Position numbers and translations under genes: made by a program. Positions 15,626 through 23,879 of a stretch of DNA of 38,283 bases are shown one piece after another; position 1 is the first letter of the stretch, and the number at the start of each line of letters is the position of its first letter. The stretch is from assembly GCA_903895695.1 (NCBI GenBank), contig CAITUY010000229.1:1-38283 (forward strand), read 5' to 3'. Below the pieces are notes generated by a model. The model did no database searches. It was not told the origin of the DNA and saw only the letters and a list, made by a program, of their open reading frames with translations. Source of the stretch: an uncultured bacterium (lineage in GTDB: Bacteria; Verrucomicrobiota; Kiritimatiellia; CAIKKV01; CAITUY01).

Positions 15626-17044
15626 TTAGTCGAGCATCGTGTACCCGGCTTCCCGGTGCTGCGTGAGATCCAGACCAACCCGTTCCTCGTGCTCGTTCGC
15701 CTTGAGGCCGATCACCGCATCCACAAGCTTGAGCAGAATGAACGTCACCACAAACGCGTAGACGACCGTGATGAGCGACGCCTTGAGCTGGATCAGGAAC
15801 TGGGCGGGGTTGCCGTAGAACAGACCGTCGGCGCCGCCCGAATTGACCGCCTTGGTCGCCCAGAGCCCCGTGGCCAGGGCGCCCCAAAGCCCGCCGATCC
15901 CGTGCACGCCGAAGGCATCCAGCGAGTCGTCGTAACCGAATTTCGGCTTCACGATGCTCACGAAGATCCAGGGCAGGATGCCCGCGCCGACACCGATACA
16001 GATCGCGCCCATCGGCGTTACGAAACCGGACGCCGGCGTGATGGCCACGAGTCCGGCCACGGCACCGGAGATGATCCCCAGGACGGTGGGCCGCTTGTTC
16101 ATAACCCAGTCCATAATCGCCCAAGTCATCCCGGCGGCGGCCGTGGCCACGTGGGTCGCCACAAATGCACTGGTCGCAAGGCCGCCTGCCGACAGGGCGC
16201 TGCCCGCGTTAAACCCGAACCACCCGAACCACAGAAGCCCGGCGCCGAGAACGGCGAAGGGTAAATTGTGCGGCGGCGAGATCTTGTCCGGATAGCCGAT
16301 GCGTTTGCCCATGACGAGCGCCGCGGCCAGGGCCGCGATACCCGCATTGATGTGCACCACGGTGCCGCCGGCGAAATCCAGCGTGCCCATGTTGCTCAGG
16401 AAGCCGCTCTTGCCCCACACCCAGTGGCACACGGGATCGTAGACGATCGTGGCCCAGAGCAGGCTGAACACGCAGAAGGCTGAGAATTTCATGCGTTCGG
16501 CGAACGCTCCCAGGATGAGGGCGGGCGTGATGACCGCGAACATCATCTGGAAGATCATGAAAGCCTGGTGCGGAATTGTGCCGGCATAGGAACTGGCCGT
16601 CGCGACATCCCAATGCGGCGTGTCGAAGCTCACGTGCTTCAACCCGGCCCAGCTCAGGTTGCCGATGATACCCTTGACGTCCGGGCCGAACGACAAGCTG
16701 TACCCGAACACGACCCACTGCAGGCTGATCAGGCACATGAGCATGAAGCATTGCATCAGGATCGACAGCACGTTCTTGCGCCTGACAAGGCCCCCGTAAA
16801 AGAAGGCCAAGCCCGGGATCGTCATCAGGAGCACCAGGGCCGAGCAGATCAGGACCCAGGCCGTATCGCCGGAGTTCACCGAGGCCGCCGTCGGGATCGC
16901 CGGCGCTGCATTCGTGGCCACGACGGCCGCCGCGACCGGTGCCACCGCCCCGCCGTCCGCCTGTGCATACGACAGCCCCGCTAAACCGATCAACGGCAGT
17001 GCCAGCAGAATTCGCCTCAACCATGTCCCTCGCATCGCAGTCAT
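15626..17044 (-). CDS. amtB: Ammonium transporter Amt
   Basis: A 472-residue Amt/Mep/Rh channel with a cleavable signal peptide (about 1-27), an Ala-rich periplasmic stretch, and eleven predicted membrane helices. Key positions are visible: FAGGTVVHINAG (conserved Asp and first pore His) and FGVHGIGGLWGALATG (second pore His). It takes up ammonium and is normally expressed under nitrogen limitation, with P-II as gate. The ATG at 17044 has AAGGAG seven bases upstream. A near-consensus sigma-54 promoter lies about 58 bases upstream, consistent with NtrC-like nitrogen control. Its length is at the long end for the family because of the N-terminal insertion. Confidence 0.96.
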   Translation of the reverse strand: MTAMRGTWLRRILLALPLIGLAGLSYAQADGGAVAPVAAAVVATNAAPAIPTAASVNSGDTAWVLICSALVLLMTIPGLAFFYGGLVRRKNVLSILMQCFMLMCLISLQWVVFGYSLSFGPDVKGIIGNLSWAGLKHVSFDTPHWDVATASSYAGTIPHQAFMIFQMMFAVITPALILGAFAERMKFSAFCVFSLLWATIVYDPVCHWVWGKSGFLSNMGTLDFAGGTVVHINAGIAALAAALVMGKRIGYPDKISPPHNLPFAVLGAGLLWFGWFGFNAGSALSAGGLATSAFVATHVATAAAGMTWAIMDWVMNKRPTVLGIISGAVAGLVAITPASGFVTPMGAICIGVGAGILPWIFVSIVKPKFGYDDSLDAFGVHGIGGLWGALATGLWATKAVNSGGADGLFYGNPAQFLIQLKASLITVVYAFVVTFILLKLVDAVIGLKANEHEERVGLDLTQHREAGYTMLD

Positions 17045-17101
17045 ACCCTCGCTCCTTCTTGTCTCGTTGTGTGTGGTTTCCCGTTCAGCACCGAGAACCT
17101 A

Positions 17102-17119
17102 TTGCAGCGACCGTGCCAA
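17102..17119 (-). promoter_or_regulatory. Sigma-54 (RpoN) promoter of amtB-glnK
   Basis: On the minus strand the sequence reads TTGGCACG-GTCG-CTGCAA. It matches the sigma-54 consensus YTGGCACG-N4-TTGCW at all but one position, with the required GG-to-GC spacing. The predicted start is near 17092, giving a leader of about 48 bases that carries the amtB ribosome site. Nitrogen-regulated amtB genes commonly use this promoter class. Confidence 0.7.
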
Positions 17120-17165
17120 CATCGCGATAGTCTCCCTATTTATGGATGTAACTTGTTCACCACTA

Positions 17166-17249
17166 TAACGTTACGCCGCAAGCAGAGTTCAGGACAGACT
17201 TGTTCCTCGAACAAACCACTAGACATAATTGTCTCTTGCTTGCTGCGGC
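17166..17249. promoter_or_regulatory. Palindrome-rich region between amtB and the PIN-PhoH gene
   Basis: The 338-base gap 17045-17382 contains no gene I can support. Beside the sigma-54 promoter it holds TAACGTTA (17166-17173), TTGTTC-CTC-GAACAA (17200-17214, perfect) and AGACA-TAAT-TGTCT (17221-17234). GCCGCAAGCA (17175-17184) also pairs with TGCTGCGGC (17241-17249) across the two inner palindromes. The centres lie about 100-140 bp upstream of the predicted amtB start, the usual place for enhancer sites of sigma-54 activators. An RNA structure is an alternative. Confidence 0.45.
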
Positions 17250-17382
17250 ATACATATTTGTCGCCATGAATGATCCATCGCGTCCCATGCAAACGCGCTA
17301 GCCCGCCACGGACGATTGTGGCATGGTGATACAGGATTTGGCGGGCGATTGCGCCGGCCGCGATGGAACCGAAAGCCAAGCC

Positions 17383-18693
17383 ATGAAGAAAACCTTCGTC
17401 CTCGACACCAACGTCCTCCTGCACGACGCCTCCAGTATCGAGGCGTTTGCCGACAACACGGTCATCCTCCCCATTGCCGTGATTGAGGAACTCGACAAGT
17501 TCAAGCGCGAGACCAACGAACTCGGCCGTAACGCCCGCGGCGTGATCCGCCGCCTGGACTTGCTGCGCGTTCGCGGCCGACTGGGTGATGGCGTGCCCAT
17601 GAACAACGGCGGCCTGCTGAAGATTGTCATTGGGACGCCCCCCGACCGGGACGCCGTCCTCGACACCGCGATCGCCGACAACCGCATCATCCGCGTGGCC
17701 CAGGTTCTGCACAGCCAGGGCGAGCGCGTGATCTTCGTCACCAAGGACATCAACGCCCGCATCAAGGCGGATGCTCTCGGCATCGAGGTGATGGATTTCG
17801 AAAACAAAAAGGTCAACTTCGACGAGCTTTTCACCGGGCACCGCGAAATGCGCGTCACTCCGCAGCAGATCGATGAATTCTATGCGAATAACAACCTGCG
17901 CGTCCCGGACGCGGGTCTCATGCCGAACGAGTTTGTCACGCTGATGGCCGACGGGGACGAGCACCACTCCGCGCTGGCCCGTTCCTCCGGCAGCGGCCTG
18001 CTCGTGCCGCTGAACCCCAAGTACGACGCCGCCTGGCACGTCAAGTCGCGCAGCCGCGAGCAACGCATGGCGCTTGAGCTCCTGATGGACGACTCCGTCC
18101 AGCTCGTCACGCTCATGGGGCCCGCCGGCACGGGGAAGACGCTCCTCGCCCTCGCCGTAGGCCTCGAAAAAGTTGTCGACCAAAAACGCTACGACCGCAT
18201 GCTGGTCAGCCGCCCCATCATGCCGTTCGGCAAGGATATCGGATACCTGCCGGGCGCCAAGGAAGAGAAGCTCGCCAACTGGATGCTGCCGATCTTCGAC
18301 AACCTGACGTACCTGTTGATGAAGACCAGTTCCAGCGAACACAAACACACCGTGCGCGAACGCATAGAGAAACTGCAGCGCGACGAAGTCCTCGAATTGG
18401 AGGCGCTGACCTACATCCGCGGCCGCTCGATCCCGCGGCAGTACGTGATCATCGACGAGGCCCAAAACCTCACGCCGCACGAGGTGAAGACGATCATCAG
18501 CCGCGCAGGCGAAGGCACGAAAATGGTCCTCACCGGCGACCCCTACCAGATCGACAACCCTTACCTCGACTCGAGCAGCAACGGGCTGGCTTACGCCGTC
18601 GAACACCTGAAGACGCAGGCGCTGCACGGGCATGTCACGCTCACCAAGAGCGAACGCAGCGCCCTGGCCGCCATCGCCGCCAAGATGCTTTAA
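17383..18693 (+). CDS. PIN-PhoH (PhoH2-like) ATPase
   Basis: A 436-residue two-domain protein. The N-terminal PIN nuclease domain (about 3-140) shows FVLDTNVLLHD (Asp8), VIEELDKF, DTAIADNRI (Asp99) and VIFVTKDINAR (Asp122). The C-terminal PhoH domain (about 220-430) is a RecA-like ATPase with Walker A GPAGTGKT (246-253) and Walker B VIIDEAQNL (355-363). Related mycobacterial PhoH2 proteins unwind and cleave RNA, so an RNA-processing role is likely. The ATG at 17383 is chosen because the PIN fold starts three residues later; no Shine-Dalgarno sequence is clear. The downstream peptidase gene starts 27 bases after the stop and may be co-transcribed. Confidence 0.93.
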   Translation: MKKTFVLDTNVLLHDASSIEAFADNTVILPIAVIEELDKFKRETNELGRNARGVIRRLDLLRVRGRLGDGVPMNNGGLLKIVIGTPPDRDAVLDTAIADNRIIRVAQVLHSQGERVIFVTKDINARIKADALGIEVMDFENKKVNFDELFTGHREMRVTPQQIDEFYANNNLRVPDAGLMPNEFVTLMADGDEHHSALARSSGSGLLVPLNPKYDAAWHVKSRSREQRMALELLMDDSVQLVTLMGPAGTGKTLLALAVGLEKVVDQKRYDRMLVSRPIMPFGKDIGYLPGAKEEKLANWMLPIFDNLTYLLMKTSSSEHKHTVRERIEKLQRDEVLELEALTYIRGRSIPRQYVIIDEAQNLTPHEVKTIISRAGEGTKMVLTGDPYQIDNPYLDSSSNGLAYAVEHLKTQALHGHVTLTKSERSALAAIAAKML

Positions 18694-18719
18694 CCCGTTA
18701 TCGCGCCCGCAGGACTCCC

Positions 18720-20090
18720 ATGACCAAATCCGAGCTCGCCGCCGTCTTCGCCGCCCATCAGGACCGTTACCTGTCTGAGTGGCGCCGTTTCCTGGAGTTC
18801 CCGAGCGTCAGCGCCGATCCGGCGCGAGCGCCGGATTGCCGGGCCTGCGCCGACTGGCTCGCCGGCCATCTCCGCACCCTGGGCTTTACGGCGTGCCAGG
18901 TCCCCACGCGGTCGCATCCCGTGGTCTTCGCCGAACGGCCCGGCCGGCCGGGCGCCCCGACCGTGCTCTTCTACGGCCACTATGACGTGCAGCCCGAGGA
19001 CCCGGTGGCCCTGTGGACCACTCCCGCCTTCACTCCCACCCTGCGGAACGGCCGCCTGTATGCGCGCGGCGCCCAGGACAACAAAGGCCAACTCTTCGCC
19101 GCGTTCAAAGGCATCGAGGCGCTGATCGCCGCCAACGCCTTGGGGTGCACGCTCAAGATTTTGGTCGAGGGCGACGAGGAAACCGGCCGCCTGGCGCTCC
19201 TGGACGTGTTCGCCTCTGGCGAACCGAACTTGAAGGCCGATCTGGTCATGGCGGCCGACACCGGTACCGTCAGTTCCGGGGCGCCCACGCTGACCATGGG
19301 ACTGCGCGGCATCGTGACGCTCACGGCCGTGCTCAAGGGGCCCGACCACGACCTGCATTCCGGCATCCACGGTGGCCGGGCGCCGAACCCCATCCACGGC
19401 TTGTCGCGCCTGGTGGCCTCACTGCACGATGCCGAGGGCCGGGTGGCCGTGGCCGGTTTCTACGATGGAGTCCGGGAACCCACCGCCGAAGAGCGCCAAC
19501 TCGCCAACGCCTCGCCGTTCGACGCCACCTGGTATCAGCGCGTGACCGGGGTCGCGCCGCTGGCCGGCGAGACGGCCTACACGCCGGTGGAACGCACCGG
19601 ATTCCGGCCGGCCCTCGACCTGAACGGCATCCACTCCGGCTACGGCGGCGCCGGCAGCAAGACGATCATTCCGTCCGAGGCCATGGCCAAAGTTTCGGCC
19701 CGGCTCGTGCCCGGCCAGGATCCCGATCGCATCCTGAAATTGATCGGCGACCACCTACGGCGGCACACACCTGCGGGCTTCACGATCGACATCACTGAAC
19801 CGGCGGTGGGGGGGCCTGCTGTCCGCGTCAATCTCGACTCGGCGCCCGTCCGCCTGGCCCGCTCGGTCCTGGGCGAACTGTCGGACGAGCCGACGGCCTT
19901 CCTGTGGGAAGGCGCCTCAGTCCCGATCCTCTCGCACCTGCCCAAAGTCGCAGGCGGCGAGGCCCTGCTCGTCGGCTTTGGACACGAGGAGGACAACATT
20001 CACGCGCCGAACGAGTCCTATTCCATCGAGCAGTTCCGCCTGGGATTCCTCTACACGGGTTTGTTCCTGAGCCGGCTGGCGCAAGGGTAG
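18720..20090 (+). CDS. M20 family metallopeptidase (dipeptidase)
   Basis: A 456-residue M20 peptidase of the CNDP-like dipeptidase group. Metal and catalytic residues are all visible: His87 and Asp89 in YGHYDVQP, Asp120 in ARGAQDNKG, Glu153/Glu154 in EGDEETG, Asp180 in AADTG, and a C-terminal His in FGHEEDNIHAPNE. The lid/dimerisation domain contains DLHSGIHGG (211-219). Members hydrolyse dipeptides in the cytoplasm with two Zn or Mn ions; no signal peptide is present. It follows the PIN-PhoH gene closely. Substrate preference cannot be deduced. Confidence 0.92.
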   Translation: MTKSELAAVFAAHQDRYLSEWRRFLEFPSVSADPARAPDCRACADWLAGHLRTLGFTACQVPTRSHPVVFAERPGRPGAPTVLFYGHYDVQPEDPVALWTTPAFTPTLRNGRLYARGAQDNKGQLFAAFKGIEALIAANALGCTLKILVEGDEETGRLALLDVFASGEPNLKADLVMAADTGTVSSGAPTLTMGLRGIVTLTAVLKGPDHDLHSGIHGGRAPNPIHGLSRLVASLHDAEGRVAVAGFYDGVREPTAEERQLANASPFDATWYQRVTGVAPLAGETAYTPVERTGFRPALDLNGIHSGYGGAGSKTIIPSEAMAKVSARLVPGQDPDRILKLIGDHLRRHTPAGFTIDITEPAVGGPAVRVNLDSAPVRLARSVLGELSDEPTAFLWEGASVPILSHLPKVAGGEALLVGFGHEEDNIHAPNESYSIEQFRLGFLYTGLFLSRLAQG

Positions 20091-20181
20091 TCACGCTCAC
20101 CCGGCAGGGCGGCGAATCGGTTGCGCTACGCGGGCCGACCAAGAGCCACCACGCGATTGGCTCGTACGCGTCAATAATCCG

Positions 20182-20210
20182 TTGTCCGGCTCCTGGAGAA
20201 GTGCTACACG
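20182..20210 (+). promoter_or_regulatory. Weak promoter-like element before the secreted coiled-coil gene
   Basis: TTGTCC (20182-20187), 17-base spacer, TACACG (20205-20210; three of six -10 bases). The predicted start coincides with the ATG at 20217 and no ribosome-binding site lies at a usable distance, so translation could be leaderless. Confidence 0.25.
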
Positions 20211-20216
20211 TACACC

Positions 20217-21041
20217 ATGACGTTCCCCGCGTCTACGCGAGCAGCGCTGATCGTTTGGATCAGCTCCGTTGCATTCGGCATCGTTGCGGCGGACTCCGCA
20301 CCGGCTGTCGATCCCCAGAAGATCGCAGAAACCTTCATGGCGAGCGTGGCTTCAATACAGGCCGAGACTTCCATCGATCGATTGCAGGCCGGCATATTCA
20401 TGCTCAAGGACGTCGCGAGGACGCTCTTACGCAGGTTGAATGACCAGAAGGCCGAGGTGGAATCTCTGCGCGAGAAGATAAAGGCTGTGGACGGAACGAT
20501 TGAGACCTGCGAGTTAAGCTTGGCCTCCGGCTCAGGCGACACGTCCCAACTGGAAGCCCAGCTCAAAACGCTTCAAGCCCAACGCAAGGATCTCGGCCAG
20601 AAGGATGGGGATGCTTACAAGGACTACACTCGCTTCCGCGGCCAGGCCATTGTCCAGGGCATCATATTTTCCCTGCTGGTGAAGGAGTCCGAAAAGCGTC
20701 TTGAAGAATTGGGGAACAATACGGCTCGTGGCACCTGGTCGTCGAAGTACGCGTCCGATGACGGCGTGTCAACACAGCCGGCGGGCACGTTCTCACTGTT
20801 TATCGATGCCACCTCCGGAGCCGTCACGGGAAGCTATCTCAACGGCACCGATCAGATTGCCGTCATAGGTAAGTGGGACCCGACCACCGGTACCTGCAGC
20901 GGGACAGGCAACGACCCCGACACCGTAGTGACATGGAATGGGACGCTCAAGAAGGACGCCGCCGGCTATACCGGCAGCGGCTCGCTGGCCTACAAGCCCA
21001 AGGCGGGAGGGTCGGGAAGCGGGTCATGGACGACCAAATGA
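20217..21041 (+). CDS. Secreted coiled-coil protein of unknown function
   Basis: I do not recognise the family. The 274-residue protein has a signal peptide (about 1-25). An alpha-helical coiled-coil-like region follows (about 55-155, with heptad-like Leu/Lys/Glu/Gln composition around QKAEVESLREKIK and LEAQLKTLQAQRKDL). The C-terminal domain is Gly/Thr/Ser-rich and beta-strand-like (about 165-274; GTWSSKYASD, TWNGTLKKDAAGYTGSG), reminiscent of small outer-membrane or lipid-binding beta-domains. The next gene overlaps it by four bases and also encodes a secreted protein, so the two probably act together in the envelope or outside the cell. No enzyme motif is visible. Confidence 0.7.
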   Translation: MTFPASTRAALIVWISSVAFGIVAADSAPAVDPQKIAETFMASVASIQAETSIDRLQAGIFMLKDVARTLLRRLNDQKAEVESLREKIKAVDGTIETCELSLASGSGDTSQLEAQLKTLQAQRKDLGQKDGDAYKDYTRFRGQAIVQGIIFSLLVKESEKRLEELGNNTARGTWSSKYASDDGVSTQPAGTFSLFIDATSGAVTGSYLNGTDQIAVIGKWDPTTGTCSGTGNDPDTVVTWNGTLKKDAAGYTGSGSLAYKPKAGGSGSGSWTTK

Positions 21042-22042
21042 TACGCGCCACCGCCATCGTTCTTGTGCTCGCACCGCTGGTCGCTGCGGCGACCACGCCC
21101 ATTCTTGACATCGCCGCGCTCTCCAATCAGATCACCCGAGTGACCTCCGAAAATGGGCAGGCCGGTCAGCAAGCCCTGAATGCCAACACCTTGCTGGTCA
21201 TCGACCAGGCGCTCTGCAAGACGTTGGGTCGAACCGGCCCGACGGCCGACGCCTCCTCGCCCGCAGCACTTCAGAAAGAACACCAGACGTTGGTCGCGGC
21301 TTATGTTCAGGACATCAGACAAAAGATAGCGTCAACTCGAACGTGGCCTGCGGGCCAAACCCCGGCGGTCTGGACTAACGCCGCGACCCGCCTGCTCGAT
21401 CAGGCCGTCGCCTATCATCGCGACGCGCTCGCGGATAACGGTGACCTGACGTCCTCGTTGCGCCTCATGAACCAGGTACGCGCCTGGACCCTGGGGGAAA
21501 GGGAATTGCCGGCTGCAGACTCCTGGACGGACACCATTGACGCGCAGGCTGATGCGATAACGGGGAAGACGGCGGCGCCTGCGGTTGCCGGAAACACGAA
21601 GGCTCCAAACGAACCGGTCAGCGTGCCTTCGGCCGCAACGCCTACAGCCCCGGCAACCCCGACCCCTGCTGAGCCTCTGCCCACGCCTGTGCCTGCTGCC
21701 GCGGCCGCGCCCGCCTCCCCGGCGCCCGCGCTAACCGCCCCGGCCGCAGGCGCGCCGGCCAGCCCGCAACCCATCGCGCTGACCTGGATCTCCAAAACCC
21801 GGGCAAACGGGAGGCTGGCCGTCAGGCACAATCTCTCCACGACCAACAAGGCGGCCTGGATCGGCTTCTTCAAGCAAGGCGCCAGCGATCGCGATTACTT
21901 ATCCTATACCTTCCTGAATAACCTCACCGACAGACTCTACGACGTGCCGCCTCCTGAAGAAGCCGGCTCCTACCAGTTCAGAATCTATCCTGACGAAGGG
22001 TTCACCCCCGCCGCAGTCAGCACCCCCGTGCAAGTCCGGTAG
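21038..22042 (+). CDS. Secreted protein with Pro/Ala-rich linker and C-terminal SKICH-like beta-sandwich
   Basis: A 334-residue protein. It has a signal peptide (about 1-18, MIRATAIVLVLAPLVAAA) and a helical N-terminal domain (about 20-175). A linker very rich in Pro, Ala and Thr follows (about 185-245). The C-terminal domain of about 90 residues contains AAWIGFFKQGASDRDYL, then GSYQFRIYPDEGF and VSTPVQV. This pattern resembles SKICH/Ig-like domains (WIGxxKxGxxDxxY...YxFR...xSxPxxV). The ATG at 21038 (ATGA overlap) is preferred; an in-frame ATG at 21026 would put acidic residues before the signal helix. The linker suggests a surface-displayed or tethered binding domain. Function unknown. Confidence 0.7.
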   Translation: MIRATAIVLVLAPLVAAATTPILDIAALSNQITRVTSENGQAGQQALNANTLLVIDQALCKTLGRTGPTADASSPAALQKEHQTLVAAYVQDIRQKIASTRTWPAGQTPAVWTNAATRLLDQAVAYHRDALADNGDLTSSLRLMNQVRAWTLGERELPAADSWTDTIDAQADAITGKTAAPAVAGNTKAPNEPVSVPSAATPTAPATPTPAEPLPTPVPAAAAAPASPAPALTAPAAGAPASPQPIALTWISKTRANGRLAVRHNLSTTNKAAWIGFFKQGASDRDYLSYTFLNNLTDRLYDVPPPEEAGSYQFRIYPDEGFTPAAVSTPVQVR

Positions 22043-22090
22043 TCACGCGCCGGGTCAATACGCGGGCCAAGTGTCAGCCTGAATTTACCT

Positions 22091-22119
22091 TTGACACGAG
22101 GCGTACGCGGCGGCATGTT
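22091..22119 (+). promoter_or_regulatory. Candidate promoter of the large secreted protein gene
   Basis: A perfect TTGACA (22091-22096), 17-base spacer, and CATGTT (22114-22119; three of six -10 bases). The predicted start is about two bases before the ATG at 22128 and no Shine-Dalgarno sequence is seen. Confidence 0.35.
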
Positions 22120-22127
22120 CCGTTGCG

Positions 22128-23765
22128 ATGAAACACTTGGCGGCGTCATGGGCGATACCCCTCTTCTTGCTCTTTCCCGTTGATCGCGGGTACGCGGAAC
22201 CGACATTCGGCGCGGCGGTCTCGAATGGGATGGTGACCATCTCCGGGCTCTCAGAGGCCTCCGGACTCGCTTGCAGCCGCAATAACGACGGCGTGATCTG
22301 GACGCACAACGATTCAGGGCATCCCGCGCAGCTTTTCACCGTCGACACCCAGGGCCGCGCGCTCGGCGTCTGGACCGTTCCCGGCGCGACGAATGTGGAT
22401 TGGGAGGATCTCAGCTACGGGCCGGGGCCGGTCTCGAACATCACGTACCTTTTCATCGGCGACATCGGTGACAACAATTCTGTCCGGACGAGCATGCAGA
22501 TCTACCAGGTCCCCGAACCCGCCGTGTATCTCGCGTGGGCCGCTGCACCGCGAACGTCCGCAATCAAAGGCGTGCGCGGCCTCACGCTCACCTATCCCAA
22601 CGGCGCCCACAATGCCGAGGCGTTGTTTGTGGACCCGTGGACCGGCGATGCGTATATCGCCATCAAGACCAAAACAACCAGCAAGGTGTATCGCGCGACG
22701 AAAGCCGAGATGGACGCGACCAACGTCCTCACGCTGACCCTTGTCGCGAATATCGCCTTCGACGTTCCCAACGGCGCCGACATTTCCCCGACAGGGCTGG
22801 AAATCGTCATGCGCCAGGAAGACTACGCGCGGCTCTGGTCGCGCACGAACGGACAGTCCGTCGCCGATGCGATCAGCGGCCCCTACACCGCCATTCCTGT
22901 CGTCGGTCGGCCGGTCGAACCCAACGGCGAGGCCATCGGATTCGACGACTACGGCGGCGGTTACTTCACCTTGAGCGATAGCTCGACCGAACAGCCGCTC
23001 TATTTCTTCCCGCGCACAAGCTCCGACAGTCCCACGCCACCGCGTTCGCTCGTGCCCATGGCCGGGAGTTGGAAGTTTCTCGCCGACGGCTCGAACCAGG
23101 GCACGGCGTATACAATCACCGCGTTCAACGATTCCTCGTGGAGCACCGGCAACGCACAGCTCGGCTATGGCGACGGCGACGAGCAGACCGTCGTTCCATT
23201 CGCCGGCCCGGTCACGAACAAGAATATCGCCACCTATTTCCGGAAAGCGTTTGCCGTCACCAACGCCGCCGCGATTTCAACGCTGACGCTCAAGATGGTT
23301 TGCGACGATGGGGCACTTGTCTGGCTTAATGGGACGCAGATCCTCGCACTAAACCTGGCGACGAATGCCGCGTTTAACGCACCCGCGACCCCGATGCCGG
23401 TGGCCTTGCGCGACACATGGCAGCGTTTCGCCGTCGATCCCCGCCTGTTGCACGACGGCACAAACATCGTGGCCGCCGGTGTCCATGTCTCGACACCCGC
23501 GGCCACCAGCATGAGCTTCGATCTGCAGCTCTGCGCCACCGAAGCGCCGCTCATTACGCAGATCCACACACCCTTGAACCAGCAGGCACAGATCACCATC
23601 ACGGGTTCCGGAAGGTCGCCAACGGTCGTGCAGACTTCGCCCGACCTGGGCAACTGGGCCACCCTCGGCAGCGTCATCTTGACCAACCGCCTCGGAAGCT
23701 TCACAGACACCCAGGCAACCAATGTCGGCCCGCGTTTCTACAGGGCGTGGCGTCCTATTCCCTGA
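22128..23765 (+). CDS. Large secreted multidomain protein, propeller-like plus sugar-binding-like domains
   Basis: A 545-residue exported protein. After a signal peptide (about 1-23) the first ~300 residues look like a beta-propeller (SEASGLACSRNNDGVIWTHN, LFIGDIGDNNSVR, PNGEAIGFDDYGGGYFTLSD). A jelly-roll/galactose-binding-like domain follows, about 310-465 (WKFLADGSNQ, SSWSTGNAQLGYGDGDE, IATYFRKAF, DDGALVWLNGTQI). The last ~80 residues (VVQTSPDLGNWATLG, then GPRFYRAW) match a C-terminal beta-domain that I associate with many verrucomicrobial exported proteins. It could bind or modify polysaccharide, but no catalytic motif is clear. Confidence 0.75.
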   Translation: MKHLAASWAIPLFLLFPVDRGYAEPTFGAAVSNGMVTISGLSEASGLACSRNNDGVIWTHNDSGHPAQLFTVDTQGRALGVWTVPGATNVDWEDLSYGPGPVSNITYLFIGDIGDNNSVRTSMQIYQVPEPAVYLAWAAAPRTSAIKGVRGLTLTYPNGAHNAEALFVDPWTGDAYIAIKTKTTSKVYRATKAEMDATNVLTLTLVANIAFDVPNGADISPTGLEIVMRQEDYARLWSRTNGQSVADAISGPYTAIPVVGRPVEPNGEAIGFDDYGGGYFTLSDSSTEQPLYFFPRTSSDSPTPPRSLVPMAGSWKFLADGSNQGTAYTITAFNDSSWSTGNAQLGYGDGDEQTVVPFAGPVTNKNIATYFRKAFAVTNAAAISTLTLKMVCDDGALVWLNGTQILALNLATNAAFNAPATPMPVALRDTWQRFAVDPRLLHDGTNIVAAGVHVSTPAATSMSFDLQLCATEAPLITQIHTPLNQQAQITITGSGRSPTVVQTSPDLGNWATLGSVILTNRLGSFTDTQATNVGPRFYRAWRPIP

Positions 23766-23879
23766 CGCGCTCCGTGGGTGGCATCCGTGGCCGACGCCGG
23801 TCCGCGTTAGTCCGCATTGTGGCTAGCGGAAATCTTCTATCCGTCCGGCGCGGCTGAGGGTATGATCGGGACTCGTGCA

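Noticed and set aside
17200..17214. LexA/SOS-like box TGTTC...GAACA near the PIN-PhoH gene
   Set aside because: The verrucomicrobial LexA motif as I recall it has a 4-base spacer (TGTTC-N4-GAACA), while this one has 3. The site also lies better for control of amtB than for the downstream gene.
17175..17249. A 75-base stretch with an outer stem and two inner hairpins that could look like a tRNA cloverleaf
   Set aside because: No T-loop or D-loop consensus, no CCA-adjacent acceptor of 7 bp, and the arms do not have tRNA spacing on either strand. Regulatory palindromes are a better explanation.
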